Source: Paenibacillus polymyxa (lineage in GTDB: Bacteria > Bacillota > Bacilli > Paenibacillales > Paenibacillaceae). Taken from it: 64,000 nt of DNA. Positions 44,448 to 53,065 of the stretch are shown here, in pieces; within the stretch, counting starts at the first letter, position 1, and the number at the start of each line of letters is the position of its first letter. A model generated the notes under the pieces. It did no database searches, was not told where the DNA came from, and saw nothing but the letters and a program-made list of their open reading frames with translations. The translations under genes and the position numbers were made by a program. The stretch is from assembly GCF_018614975.1 (NCBI RefSeq), contig NZ_JAGGNR010000008.1, forward strand, positions 310,001 to 374,000, in the 5' to 3' direction.

Positions 44448-44492
44448 CCTCATTCAACCGATAGGCTAAACGGATGGAACTGATGCGCAAGC

Positions 44493-44690
44493 TTGGTTCC
44501 CACGTTGTCTTTCGGTTTTTTCTTTAGCCTGGGTGTCTCTGTTCTTGGCGGATTGCTGTTCACAGCCATTCATACGCCCATCCCGTGGTTGCTCGGGCCA
44601 ATGGTATTCATGCTGCTGATGACCTTGCTGTTAATCGGATTGTGTGTGATTACGGCCTACATCGCTTCAATGATCATATTTTGTCTGATC
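44493..44690 (+). pseudogene. Remnant of an AbrB-family membrane protein gene
   Basis: The translated segment GGLLFTAIHTPIPWLLGPMV is the typical first motif of AbrB-family (PF05145) membrane proteins, which are normally about 350 residues. Here the frame jumps after about 50 residues to a short hydrophobic tail (MTLLLIGLCVITAYIASMII) and runs into a terminator hairpin. No strong ribosome binding site was seen at the TTG start. Best read as an internally deleted, decayed gene. Confidence 0.6.
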
Positions 44691-44697
44691 CCATGCC

Positions 44698-44744
44698 AAA
44701 GAGAGTATCCATTTGATGTCACATCCTGCGGATACTCTCTTTTA
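44698..44744 (+). terminator. Rho-independent terminator
   Basis: 13-bp stem AAAGAGAGTATCC / GGATACTCTCTTT around a 19-base loop, followed by TACTTG. It is the likely terminator left behind the AbrB-family remnant. Confidence 0.75.
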
Positions 44745-44801
44745 CTTGTACAGACTCTACTTCAGCATTTGGCCTCATTCAATTTTAAGCATAATGACTA
44801 A

Positions 44802-45005
44802 TTATGAATAAATTCGGTTGTACATCCAGCCCACAATGCCCACCGTAACTACTGTTGCCCCGATAATAAATGCATAATACCCCATCTTACTTTTGGACTC
44901 CGAAGTCTGATGGTCATAATAATCCGAGTTACGTCGGTAAAACCCCATCCACAACTCTCCGATCATATTCACAACAACCAATACAAAACGTTTAACAAGC
45001 CCCAT
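44802..45005 (-). CDS. Small membrane protein of unknown function
   Basis: About 67 residues: an amphipathic N-terminal part (MGLVKRFVLVVVNMIGELWM), a polar middle (YYDHQTSESKSKMG) and one C-terminal transmembrane helix (YAFIIGATVVTVGIVGWMYN). AGGAG lies about 11 bases before the ATG. Not recognised; the alternative is that the frame starts 13 codons upstream. Confidence 0.5.
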   Translation of the reverse strand: MGLVKRFVLVVVNMIGELWMGFYRRNSDYYDHQTSESKSKMGYYAFIIGATVVTVGIVGWMYNRIYS

Positions 45006-45082
45006 TGTATTCGCGTCTCCTCTCTCTGATCGACCTTCTTCCATATTAAGTATAATTATCCCAATTCATTAAAACAACCTAC

Positions 45083-45346
45083 TCATATTACCTTCGGTGC
45101 GGTTTCCTGCTCCAACCAGGTTAGAATATCAAATGCTTCCTGATCGGTGCTACCACACATCTCTTCCTCAGCTTGCAAGCCACTGCATACCGCAGGACGA
45201 TCTTTTTGGCCAAAAATTCCGCAGCGATTATCATCCGTAAGCTGCACACAACGTACACCTGCCGGCTTGCCATGAGCCATGCCCGGTATCGGTGATGATA
45301 TGGAAATCGCGATACAACATGCGGCACAGCCTGTCCTGCATTCCAT
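45083..45346 (-). CDS. YkgJ-family cysteine cluster protein
   Basis: 87 residues with the family's CxxxCxxCC start (MECRTGCAACC), the ISISSPIPGMAHGKPAGVRC core and CGIFGQKDRPAVC. The cysteines are predicted to bind zinc or an iron-sulphur cluster. Function unknown. AGGAGGG precedes the ATG. Monocistronic. Confidence 0.85.
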   Translation of the reverse strand: MECRTGCAACCIAISISSPIPGMAHGKPAGVRCVQLTDDNRCGIFGQKDRPAVCSGLQAEEEMCGSTDQEAFDILTWLEQETAPKVI

Positions 45347-45449
45347 ACATATTCCCTCCTGTTTTCAATACTTATAGTCCTTACAATATGTGTTCAAAAA
45401 GACCGGTTTTCAGTTCCCGAGAAGATGGAATGAAGCTAGAACCTCTTAA

Positions 45450-46298
45450 TTATGAGCGATTTATCCAGGTCCAGGTGCGAGCCAGCCCCTGAGCAATTCT
45501 CCGATTCATGCTTCGATTGGAAAAATAACCCCCATGACTTAGCGGGTTCCAACTCATAGCCACGCCGCCCGAGTTCACTTCAATATCTTCTTTGACCGCT
45601 TTCTCATAAGCGGGATCAATGGGGCGTAACGGATAACCCAGAATATCATCCCGATCGTAGAAGTTCACCCATTCCCCTTCCAGCCCGGCATAATACTGAT
45701 TCACATGGGAAGAGGGCACCTGAATTGGGCAACTAAAGTCATGATAACGCAAACTCCATAAGGGTAAGGTCGTACCAAATGAGTAAAAATTGGTCAGCGT
45801 GTCCCCCCGCTCCAGTGCCGAGCTCACATCCACAACCTCAGGAACACGACTGGAGGGATATTGCAGATCGTAGAAGAAGTTACTTGCGATTACGGCACCC
45901 AAACTATGGGAAACCACACAGAGCGGAGCTTCCGGTCCGTTACGCTGTGCAAGGGTATGCATCGCCTGATTCAACGTTCGATGTACGGCATCATAGTTAT
46001 GGCCTTGATTTTCCACCGGTTGATAAGCAACCGCATCAGCCAGGTAATGGATGACAAATCGGCGCAACGCCTGAAAGTTCAATCCCGGAGAGCTGACGAG
46101 CTGTTGAAAGAGCGCCTCTTCCCGCTCCTCAAATACATCCGCCCAATATACAGGTTCGATATCGAGCATCTGTTTGGAGGCTCCAGGCAAGACCATCACC
46201 TTGTCCAATTCCTTATGCAAACAAGCAATCAGCTTGTCCGCGTACCCATCCTTCCGCATACCCAGCCCATGAATGACCATCACCGTAACTCGTGTCAT
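45450..46298 (-). CDS. Alpha/beta hydrolase, lipase-like
   Basis: About 282 residues. N-terminal strand TRVTVMVIHGLGMRKDGYAD (oxyanion region) and nucleophile SHSLGAVIASNFF; probable acid in FYDRDDILGYPL and a His near PLSHGGYF. The ATG at 46298 has GAGGAGGAG upstream. The open frame extends 75 codons further but that part overlaps non-coding, terminator-rich sequence and was rejected. No signal peptide. Substrate unknown. Confidence 0.75.
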   Translation of the reverse strand: MTRVTVMVIHGLGMRKDGYADKLIACLHKELDKVMVLPGASKQMLDIEPVYWADVFEEREEALFQQLVSSPGLNFQALRRFVIHYLADAVAYQPVENQGHNYDAVHRTLNQAMHTLAQRNGPEAPLCVVSHSLGAVIASNFFYDLQYPSSRVPEVVDVSSALERGDTLTNFYSFGTTLPLWSLRYHDFSCPIQVPSSHVNQYYAGLEGEWVNFYDRDDILGYPLRPIDPAYEKAVKEDIEVNSGGVAMSWNPLSHGGYFSNRSMNRRIAQGLARTWTWINRS

Positions 46299-46476
46299 GG
46301 CTCTCCTCCTCATCGATCTAGGAACTCTTTCTCCACCATATGAACGCCACAACTCGAACATGCCTGAAGCTTGCTTTGTCAGAAGAACCTTTCCAACCAC
46401 TATTATTTTAAAAATGTGATTCTTCCATTTTATATACAGTTTACCATGATCCTCATGAAAATAACGATCATACAGC

Positions 46477-46509
46477 AAAAAGGAGCTACATATCACGCAG
46501 CCCCTTCTT
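46477..46509 (-). terminator. Rho-independent terminator of the trehalose operon
   Basis: Minus strand: AAGGGGCT pairs with AGCTCCTT (one G-U) around an 11-base loop, followed by TTT, just after the PTS gene. Confidence 0.75.
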
Positions 46510-46523
46510 GTTGTTGTATTCAA

Positions 46524-48542
46524 TTAACCTTTCAGATGAACCTTCAACACACCGCTTTGATTAGATGTCACATCACCTGTCGTGACTTCCACCCGTTCAA
46601 CCATATCCTGACCATCTGGAATGATAATCGGTGTAATCAGCGGGTATCCCGCATCTTCAATTACCTTACGATCAAACTCCAACAGCTTTTGTCCAGCCTT
46701 TACATGCTCGCCAGCTTCCACATGCATGTTGAAACCTTCACCCTTGAGGGATACTGTATTGATCCCCACATGAATCAGAACCTGTAGCCCACTCGCGTGT
46801 TCAAGAATCACCGCATGTTTACTCTTAATCACATGGGCTACCTGAGCATCAAACGGGGCAACAACAACGTTACCGGAAGGCTCAATCGCTACACCCTCAC
46901 CCATCTGTTTCTGGGCAAAAGCCGGATCTGGTACTTGCTCCAGTGATACGGCCTGGCCTGTTAATGGCGCCATGATTTCCAGTGTATTCACGGCTTCGTC
47001 CCCTACTTGAGCTGCACTACGTGTGCGCTGGTTTGGATCTGTTTTTGCAGTTGAAGAGGTAACACCCGAAGCAGACTGCGATGTAGCCGCTTTAGGCTCA
47101 TTAACGGTTTCATTGCTTGCACTACGATCTTCTTTTCTCAGTTTGGCTCTGCCAAAAAGGACCGTCAGTACAAACGGTACAACAAGGACAATCGCCATGC
47201 CGATGAAGAAGACGCCCCATTTGTTAGGGAAAATCGACAGGAATCCCGGTACGCCACCTACACCGATGGAGGTTGCCTGAACATTATTCATCGTCAGCAA
47301 CACACCACCAATCGCGGAACCGACCATACCAAAGATAAACGGATAACGGTAACGGATATTCACTCCGAAGATCGCCGGCTCGGTTACCCCGAGGAAGGCC
47401 GACACCGAGGACGTTGCCGCAAGTCCTCTCATTTTCTTCTCACGCAGGACAAGCATCATCGCAAGTGCCGCCGAACCCTGTGCGATATTGGACAATGCCA
47501 GCATCGGCCACAGGAACGTACCGCCTTGACTACCAATGAGCTGAACATCCACCGCGAGGAACGTGTGATGCATACCAGTGATAACCAGCAAAGCGTATAA
47601 ACCACCGTAGATCAGACCACCCAGCGCCGCGTATGAATCGTATACATAGATCAAACCAGATGTAATTGCATTTGCAATAGCAAATGTAACCGGTCCAATA
47701 ATCGTAAATGCCAGGAATCCGGTAATCAGCAACGTAACTGGTGCAACGACCAGCAGTTTAATCGAATCATGCACTCTTTTGTTCAGGAAAATTTCCATCT
47801 TCGCAAGCAGATATGCCGATACCAGTACCGGCAGAACCTGCCCTTGATAACCGATCTTCTCAATCTCCCAACCGAACAGATTCCATGTTGGCACCGTGCC
47901 ATTATTCACGGCATCAGCGTAACCATATGCACTCAGCAGATCGGGATGTACGAGAATGAGACCCAGCACGATCCCGAGCAGCGGACTGCCTCCGAACCTT
48001 TTTACAGCTGCCCAACCAATTAGAGCCGGCAGGAACGTGAAGGCTGTACTCGCGATCGTATTAATAATGGACGCAAGATCCTTCCAGGCTGGATAAACAT
48101 CCACCAGTGATTTTCCATCAAAGAAAATGCCTGGACCTGTCAGAATGTTGTTAATCCCGAGCAAAAGACCTGCCGTAATGATTGCAGGCAAGATTGGAAT
48201 GAAAATATCCGAGAGTGTTTTGATCGCTCGCTGGATTGGATTTTGCTTTTTACCCGCAACCGCCTTCACATCATCCTTGGAAGAACGATCTCCCCCGGTA
48301 ATCTGAATCATCTCATCATAGACTTTATCCACCAGACCAGGCCCAATAACGACCTGGAATTGTCCTTGGGAAGAGAACTGTCCTTTAACCAGATCATTCT
48401 GATCCAGACTCTCGATATCCACTTTACTCTCATCGTACAAGGCAAACCGGAGTCGTGTAACACAGTGCGTAGCAGCTTCAATATTCTCTTTACCACCGAC
48501 TGCCCGGACGATCTCCTCAACCTGTTTTTTATCAATTGCCAT
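46524..48542 (-). CDS. treP: PTS trehalose-specific EIIBCA component
   Basis: 672 residues in the order EIIB (1-85, phospho-Cys27 in ATHCVTRLRF), EIIC (about 105-450, ten helices; MHHTFLAVDVQLIG), EIIA of the Crr type (about 515-672; phospho-His region VLIHVGINTVSLKGEGF). It imports and phosphorylates trehalose to trehalose-6-phosphate. Bacillus subtilis TreP lacks the fused IIA, so this version does not need an external EIIA-Glc. It follows treC by 28 bases in the same operon. Assignment to trehalose rests on that neighbour and on the operator; a related disaccharide is the alternative. Confidence 0.88.
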   Translation of the reverse strand: MAIDKKQVEEIVRAVGGKENIEAATHCVTRLRFALYDESKVDIESLDQNDLVKGQFSSQGQFQVVIGPGLVDKVYDEMIQITGGDRSSKDDVKAVAGKKQNPIQRAIKTLSDIFIPILPAIITAGLLLGINNILTGPGIFFDGKSLVDVYPAWKDLASIINTIASTAFTFLPALIGWAAVKRFGGSPLLGIVLGLILVHPDLLSAYGYADAVNNGTVPTWNLFGWEIEKIGYQGQVLPVLVSAYLLAKMEIFLNKRVHDSIKLLVVAPVTLLITGFLAFTIIGPVTFAIANAITSGLIYVYDSYAALGGLIYGGLYALLVITGMHHTFLAVDVQLIGSQGGTFLWPMLALSNIAQGSAALAMMLVLREKKMRGLAATSSVSAFLGVTEPAIFGVNIRYRYPFIFGMVGSAIGGVLLTMNNVQATSIGVGGVPGFLSIFPNKWGVFFIGMAIVLVVPFVLTVLFGRAKLRKEDRSASNETVNEPKAATSQSASGVTSSTAKTDPNQRTRSAAQVGDEAVNTLEIMAPLTGQAVSLEQVPDPAFAQKQMGEGVAIEPSGNVVVAPFDAQVAHVIKSKHAVILEHASGLQVLIHVGINTVSLKGEGFNMHVEAGEHVKAGQKLLEFDRKVIEDAGYPLITPIIIPDGQDMVERVEVTTGDVTSNQSGVLKVHLKG

Positions 48543-48570
48543 AGTGTCACTTCCTATTTATAAAATGTGA

Positions 48571-50292
48571 TTAGTCCTGTTGTGGCACAAGCCACATATA
48601 GGATGCATACGGACTGAGAGAGATTTCCTGCGTCAGAGCGGGGGCTGCCTCCGTATTTCCTATGAGTAACTCTGCTGATTTGCCTCCAATGTGATCATTC
48701 CAGACCGCTTCCGGAAGCGAGAACGTGACGTCTCGTTTACTGAAGTTGGATACAACAATCAGGGTTTCACTTCCATTGGTCCGTGCGTACGCGAACACAT
48801 CCGGGTGTGCATCGTCCAATCGTTCATACAGACCGTCGGTCAGCACGTTAACCTGTTTACGCAGGGCAATCAATTTGCGGTAGTGGTAGTAGATTGAATC
48901 CGGGTCAGCCAGCTGCTGTTCCACGTGAATGGACGTATACCTTTCATCCACCTTCAGCCAAGGTGTTCCGGTAGTAAATCCGGCGTTCTTACTTCCATTC
49001 CACTGCATCGGTGTGCGGGAGTTGTCTCGGGAACGCTCTTTTACAATGTTGAAAGCTTCTTCAGCGGATTTGCCTCGTTCTTCCTGAAGCAGGCGGTACA
49101 TGTTCGTTGATTCGATATCGCGGAACTCGCTAACGTCATTCCAGACCGGATTCGGCATGCCGATCTCTTCACCCTGGTAGACATAAGGCGTACCTTGCAT
49201 TCCGTGTATCGTTGTTGCAAGCATCTTGGCACTCTCGGCACGATAATCACCATCATCGGCGAAACGGGATAGCGCCCTCGGCTGATCATGGTTATTAAGG
49301 AACAGCGCGTTCCAGCCTCCACCGGCCTGCATACCTGTCTGCCACTCACTGAAGAGCTGCTTCATTGCTTCAAAATCATACGGCATCAGTTCCCACTTCT
49401 GACCATTCGGATAATCCACTTTCAGGTGATGGAAGTTAAACGTCATCGAAAATTCCCGGGAAGCCGGGTTCGAATATTGGATACAATGTTCCAGTGTTGT
49501 GGAGGACATTTCCCCTACAGTCACCATGTTGTAAGGCCCGAATACTTCATCATACATCTCGGTGATATACTCATGCACACGGGGTCCATCCGTGTAGTAC
49601 TTGCGTCCATCACCCGGTGAGATGCTGCCATCATCATCAGGGAAACGCTGGTCTTTGGAGATCAGGTTGATCACATCCATCCGGAAACCATCCACACCCT
49701 TTTCCGCCCAGAACTTGATCATATCCCGTACAGCTTGGCGTACTTCTTCATTCTCCCAATTGAGATCTGCCTGCGTTTTATCAAATAAAGTCAGGAAGTA
49801 TTGTCCCGTCTGTTCATCATACTGCCAAGCAGGTCCACCGAACTTGGATTGCCAGTTGTTCGGCACACCGCCATCCGGGGCAGGATCTTTCCAAATATAA
49901 TAATCCCGGTACGGATTATCCTTGGAAGAACGAGATTGCTGAAACCACTCATGATCGGTCGAGGAGTGATTCACCACGATATCAATCATCAATTTCATAT
50001 CACGAGCCTTCAGACCGATCAGCAGTTCGTCAAAATCCTCCATCGTTCCATAATCCGGATTAATCCGGTAATAGTCCGCCACGTCATATCCATTATCATG
50101 CTGCGGGGATACATATACCGGCTGCAACCACACAATATCGATACCCAGATGCTGCAAATAATCAAGCTTCTCGGTTAATCCACGAATATCTCCCGTACCC
50201 GATCCGGTTGTATCATTAAAACTCTTTGGATATACCTGATACACCGTTGACTTCTTCCACCAAGATGACGGAGTTGTGTTATTAGAACTCAT
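48571..50292 (-). CDS. treC: Alpha,alpha-phosphotrehalase (GH13)
   Basis: 573 residues; hydrolyses trehalose-6-phosphate to glucose and glucose-6-phosphate in the cytosol. GH13 motifs: DIVVNH (region I), GFRMDVIN with nucleophile Asp (II), VGEMSS with acid/base Glu (III), LNNHDQPR (IV). The MDVIN form of region II and the KSTVYQVYPKSFNDTTGSGTGDIRG start match TreA/TreC. It heads a two-gene operon with the EIIBCA gene and has a TreR-type operator over its promoter. No treR gene lies in the window. Confidence 0.92.
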   Translation of the reverse strand: MSSNNTTPSSWWKKSTVYQVYPKSFNDTTGSGTGDIRGLTEKLDYLQHLGIDIVWLQPVYVSPQHDNGYDVADYYRINPDYGTMEDFDELLIGLKARDMKLMIDIVVNHSSTDHEWFQQSRSSKDNPYRDYYIWKDPAPDGGVPNNWQSKFGGPAWQYDEQTGQYFLTLFDKTQADLNWENEEVRQAVRDMIKFWAEKGVDGFRMDVINLISKDQRFPDDDGSISPGDGRKYYTDGPRVHEYITEMYDEVFGPYNMVTVGEMSSTTLEHCIQYSNPASREFSMTFNFHHLKVDYPNGQKWELMPYDFEAMKQLFSEWQTGMQAGGGWNALFLNNHDQPRALSRFADDGDYRAESAKMLATTIHGMQGTPYVYQGEEIGMPNPVWNDVSEFRDIESTNMYRLLQEERGKSAEEAFNIVKERSRDNSRTPMQWNGSKNAGFTTGTPWLKVDERYTSIHVEQQLADPDSIYYHYRKLIALRKQVNVLTDGLYERLDDAHPDVFAYARTNGSETLIVVSNFSKRDVTFSLPEAVWNDHIGGKSAELLIGNTEAAPALTQEISLSPYASYMWLVPQQD

Positions 50293-50352
50293 GTTAACGC
50301 CTCCAATACATTGTAATGCTCTTATGTGATGTTCTCGGTTAACTTCATATCT

Positions 50353-50384
50353 ATATTACATAAGTAAACATGTATATACAAGTT
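50353..50384 (-). promoter_or_regulatory. tre promoter with TreR-type operator
   Basis: Minus strand: -35 TTGTAT (50376-50381), 17-base spacer, -10 TAATAT (50353-50358). The near-perfect palindrome AACATGTATATACAAGTT (50367-50384) overlaps the -35 and carries the TTGTATATACAA-type core bound by the GntR-family repressor TreR. Confidence 0.75.
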
Positions 50385-50501
50385 GAAACTATAATATGGT
50401 TATTCTTTACCTCTTCTACACATTCCCCATAAACCTTTCGTCTGTAACATTTATTTTGGAACCTGCGTTCGTGAACTCCATGATATCTGTATTGGGACAA
50501 C

Positions 50502-50547
50502 AAAAAACCGTCTGTTTTTCCCAGAATTGGTGTGGGCAACAGACGGT
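50502..50547 (-). terminator. Rho-independent terminator
   Basis: Minus strand: ACCGTCTGTT / AACAGACGGT 10-bp stem with an inner CCCA/TGGG pairing and a following TTTTT. It lies about 135 bases after the C4-dicarboxylate carrier gene. Confidence 0.8.
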
Positions 50548-50681
50548 CTAATTGGGATGACTTGTTATTTGGTTAACTTGTTATTTGAATTTACTGCTCG
50601 TTAGTCAATGATTCCGTTGTTTTAAATGATACAGTTACTTTCACTTCAGTTGACTTAATCACCACAGCAGAGACACGCCCC

Positions 50682-52037
50682 TTACGACATCTCCGGTGAA
50701 ACTGCGGCTTTACCCTGTTTTTCCTGCATGTTTAACTTCAATAAAGATAGTGCAGCCTGCTCTTCCCTTTCCAGTTCAGCAGCACTGATCTCACCAGAGA
50801 GTACGGCACGCATTCGCTTTTGATCCAGCAGACCTTCCCATTTTGCCACCACAAATGCTGCAACACAGTTGCCCATCAGGTTTGTGAAGACACGCATTGT
50901 ATCCATGAATCGATCTGCACCAAGCAGCAGAGCAACCGCTGCTACCGGGAAAGCATTGACGGCTACTGCCGTCGCGGACAGGGCCAAGAATGCGGAGCCA
51001 GGTACTCCTGCCATGCCTTTGGAACTTAACATCAACACCAGCAAAATCGTAATCTGCTGCATCAATGTCAGTTCAATCCCTACGGCCTGAGCAACAAAAA
51101 CCGTTGCCAACGATAAATAGATCGAAGCGCCATCCAGATTAAACGAGTACCCCGTCGGCACCACAAGCCCCACAACCGCACGATCACATCCCGCCTTGGT
51201 TAGTTTGTCCATCATGCGTGGCATAACCACTTCTGAAGATCCGGTTCCAATCGCCAGCATCACTTCAGAACGGGTATACTTCACAAATTGCAGAAAATTC
51301 AGCCCGGTGATCCACCAGGCAGCCAATGCCAGCATGACCAGAAACAGCAGCGCTGCACCGTAACATGCCAGAATCAGCAGACCAAAGGACGACAATGTGG
51401 ATGCCCCATAGGCACCTACCGTGTAGGCCATGGCTCCAAATGCACCGATTGGCGCGAGTTTCATGATATAACCGATGATGCGGAACACAATTCCGAGCAA
51501 GTTCTCAATCAGCGTCAGTACATTCTCTTTTGCCTTACTCTCTGTTGCTGCCAGCGCAACCCCGAACAGGCATGCCACGAGCAATACTTGCAGAAGTGCA
51601 TTTTGCGCAAAAGCATCCACAACACTTGTCGGAATAATATTCATGATAAAGTCTACCGTATGCGGTAACTCGGAACCATTGGTTTTTGCTTCAATACCGC
51701 TTGCATCTATGGTTGAAGGGTCCACGTTCATTCCGGCACCTGGGCGAAGCAGATTGGCTGTCCCTAATCCAAGTACCAGCGCCACTGTAGTTGCAATCTC
51801 GAACCACACGATGGCTTTCAGTCCAATGCGACCTACCGACTTCAGATCACCGATCTTGGCAATACCTGTCACAATGACCATGAATATCAGTGGTGCGATG
51901 ATCATCTTGATCAATTTAATAAAACCTGTTCCGAGCGGTTGCAGCAGGCTACCCAGATCCGGCCACAGAATGCCTACGCCAATTCCGATGATTACCGCTA
52001 CAATAATTTGAAAAAATAATGATTTCATAAATGACAT
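50682..52037 (-). CDS. C4-dicarboxylate/glutamate:cation symporter (DctA/GltP family)
   Basis: 451 residues, about eight helices plus re-entrant loops. Family signatures are present: substrate loop GTGSSEVVMPRMMDKL, VVPTGYSFNLDGASIYLSLA, SSKGMAGVPGSAFLAL, and NAFPVAAVALLLGADRFMD before NLMGNCVAAFVVAKWEG. This pattern is closest to DctA, with uptake of succinate, fumarate or malate driven by H+ or Na+. GGGGGAG precedes the ATG. Monocistronic. A glutamate/aspartate role cannot be excluded. Confidence 0.88.
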   Translation of the reverse strand: MSFMKSLFFQIIVAVIIGIGVGILWPDLGSLLQPLGTGFIKLIKMIIAPLIFMVIVTGIAKIGDLKSVGRIGLKAIVWFEIATTVALVLGLGTANLLRPGAGMNVDPSTIDASGIEAKTNGSELPHTVDFIMNIIPTSVVDAFAQNALLQVLLVACLFGVALAATESKAKENVLTLIENLLGIVFRIIGYIMKLAPIGAFGAMAYTVGAYGASTLSSFGLLILACYGAALLFLVMLALAAWWITGLNFLQFVKYTRSEVMLAIGTGSSEVVMPRMMDKLTKAGCDRAVVGLVVPTGYSFNLDGASIYLSLATVFVAQAVGIELTLMQQITILLVLMLSSKGMAGVPGSAFLALSATAVAVNAFPVAAVALLLGADRFMDTMRVFTNLMGNCVAAFVVAKWEGLLDQKRMRAVLSGEISAAELEREEQAALSLLKLNMQEKQGKAAVSPEMS

Positions 52038-52185
52038 GAACGCTCCCCCTGTTTGCGGTCAATTCGGATTTCCGTTTGGTTTCCGTGTAACTTTTTATAT
52101 CATTCTAAACGGGAGTTCAACAATGGAATTTAAATGTTTTTGTCATTTGTACCAACTCTATCGGTGAAAATTGAACCTGGAACCG

Positions 52186-52233
52186 AAAAAAGACGAATAC
52201 CGCGTCAGTTATCTTGACGTGATATTCGTCTTT
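52186..52233. terminator. Bidirectional Rho-independent terminator
   Basis: Outer stem GACGAATA / TATTCGTC and inner CGTCA / TGACG with a short loop. The minus-strand copy is followed by TTTTTT and terminates the metal-dependent hydrolase gene. Confidence 0.82.
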
Positions 52234-52275
52234 ATCCATCAATCCATTTATTATTGAACAGGGGTTAAATGTGTA

Positions 52276-52968
52276 TCACAGGGTAATGGATTCTCCCGGG
52301 GCCAGCACACGGCCTTCCAACCCTTTTGCAGCCAGTTGGTACACAAAGTGTTCCGCATCCTGACGAATTACCGGGAACGTATCATAATGAACCGGAATCG
52401 TCAGTTTGGCATTAAACCATTCGGCCGCTTGCAGCGCATCCTCAGGTCCCATGGTGAAATGTCCACCAATCGGCAAGAAGGCAACATCGATATCATGACG
52501 ATCACCGATCATTTTCATATCCCCGAAGAGACTTGTGTCTCCGGCATGCAAGATCGTTTTACCACCAATATTAATGATATATCCAGCAGGCAAACCTGCA
52601 TACATGATCCGTTGTTCTTCTTCGAGCACAATCCCGGATGTATGGAACGCCTGAATCATTTTAGCTTGAGCAAAGCCAAGATCTACCGTGCCGCCCATGT
52701 TCATGCCAAGCGTATCCAGACCTTGCCAGGACATATATGTAGCCAGCTCTACAATAGCCACAACTTTGGCGTTATTCGCTTTGGCAATCGGTTCGGCATC
52801 GAGGATGTGATCCATATGTGCATGTGTCAGCAACACAACATCGGTCTTAATATCTTCAGGCTTTGTGACGGCAAGCTCGTTGCCACGCAGGAAGGGATCA
52901 ATGATCAGTGACTTTTCTTCTGTGCCCAGCTGTACACTGGAGTGACCGTGGAACGTAATATTCAACAA
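52276..52968 (-). CDS. UPF0173 metal-dependent hydrolase (YtkL-like)
   Basis: 230 residues, metallo-beta-lactamase fold: the HAHMDH metal motif (residues about 49-54), LHAGDTSLFGD with bridging Asp, and a C-terminal VHYDTFP His. Length and the MNITFHGHSSVQL start match UPF0173. Two consecutive TTG codons can serve as start; GGGAGG lies 8 bases before the first. Cellular substrate unknown. Monocistronic. Confidence 0.88.
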   Translation of the reverse strand: MLNITFHGHSSVQLGTEEKSLIIDPFLRGNELAVTKPEDIKTDVVLLTHAHMDHILDAEPIAKANNAKVVAIVELATYMSWQGLDTLGMNMGGTVDLGFAQAKMIQAFHTSGIVLEEEQRIMYAGLPAGYIINIGGKTILHAGDTSLFGDMKMIGDRHDIDVAFLPIGGHFTMGPEDALQAAEWFNAKLTIPVHYDTFPVIRQDAEHFVYQLAAKGLEGRVLAPGESITL

Positions 52969-53065
52969 CTTGGATTCCTCCCGACATATGTTTTGATTAT
53001 TTTAAAACCACTATTTATTATAAATCATAGCTCTTCATCAACGCAAAATTGCGCTAGTGTCAGTG

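Noticed and set aside
46299..46523. 75-codon N-terminal extension of the lipase-like hydrolase
   Set aside because: The extension is not similar to hydrolase sequence, and a GAGGAGGAG site precedes the internal ATG at 46298.
50560..50681. Short direct repeats (TTGTTATTTG twice) after the dicarboxylate carrier gene
   Set aside because: Only two short imperfect copies; not enough to call a repeat array or regulatory element.
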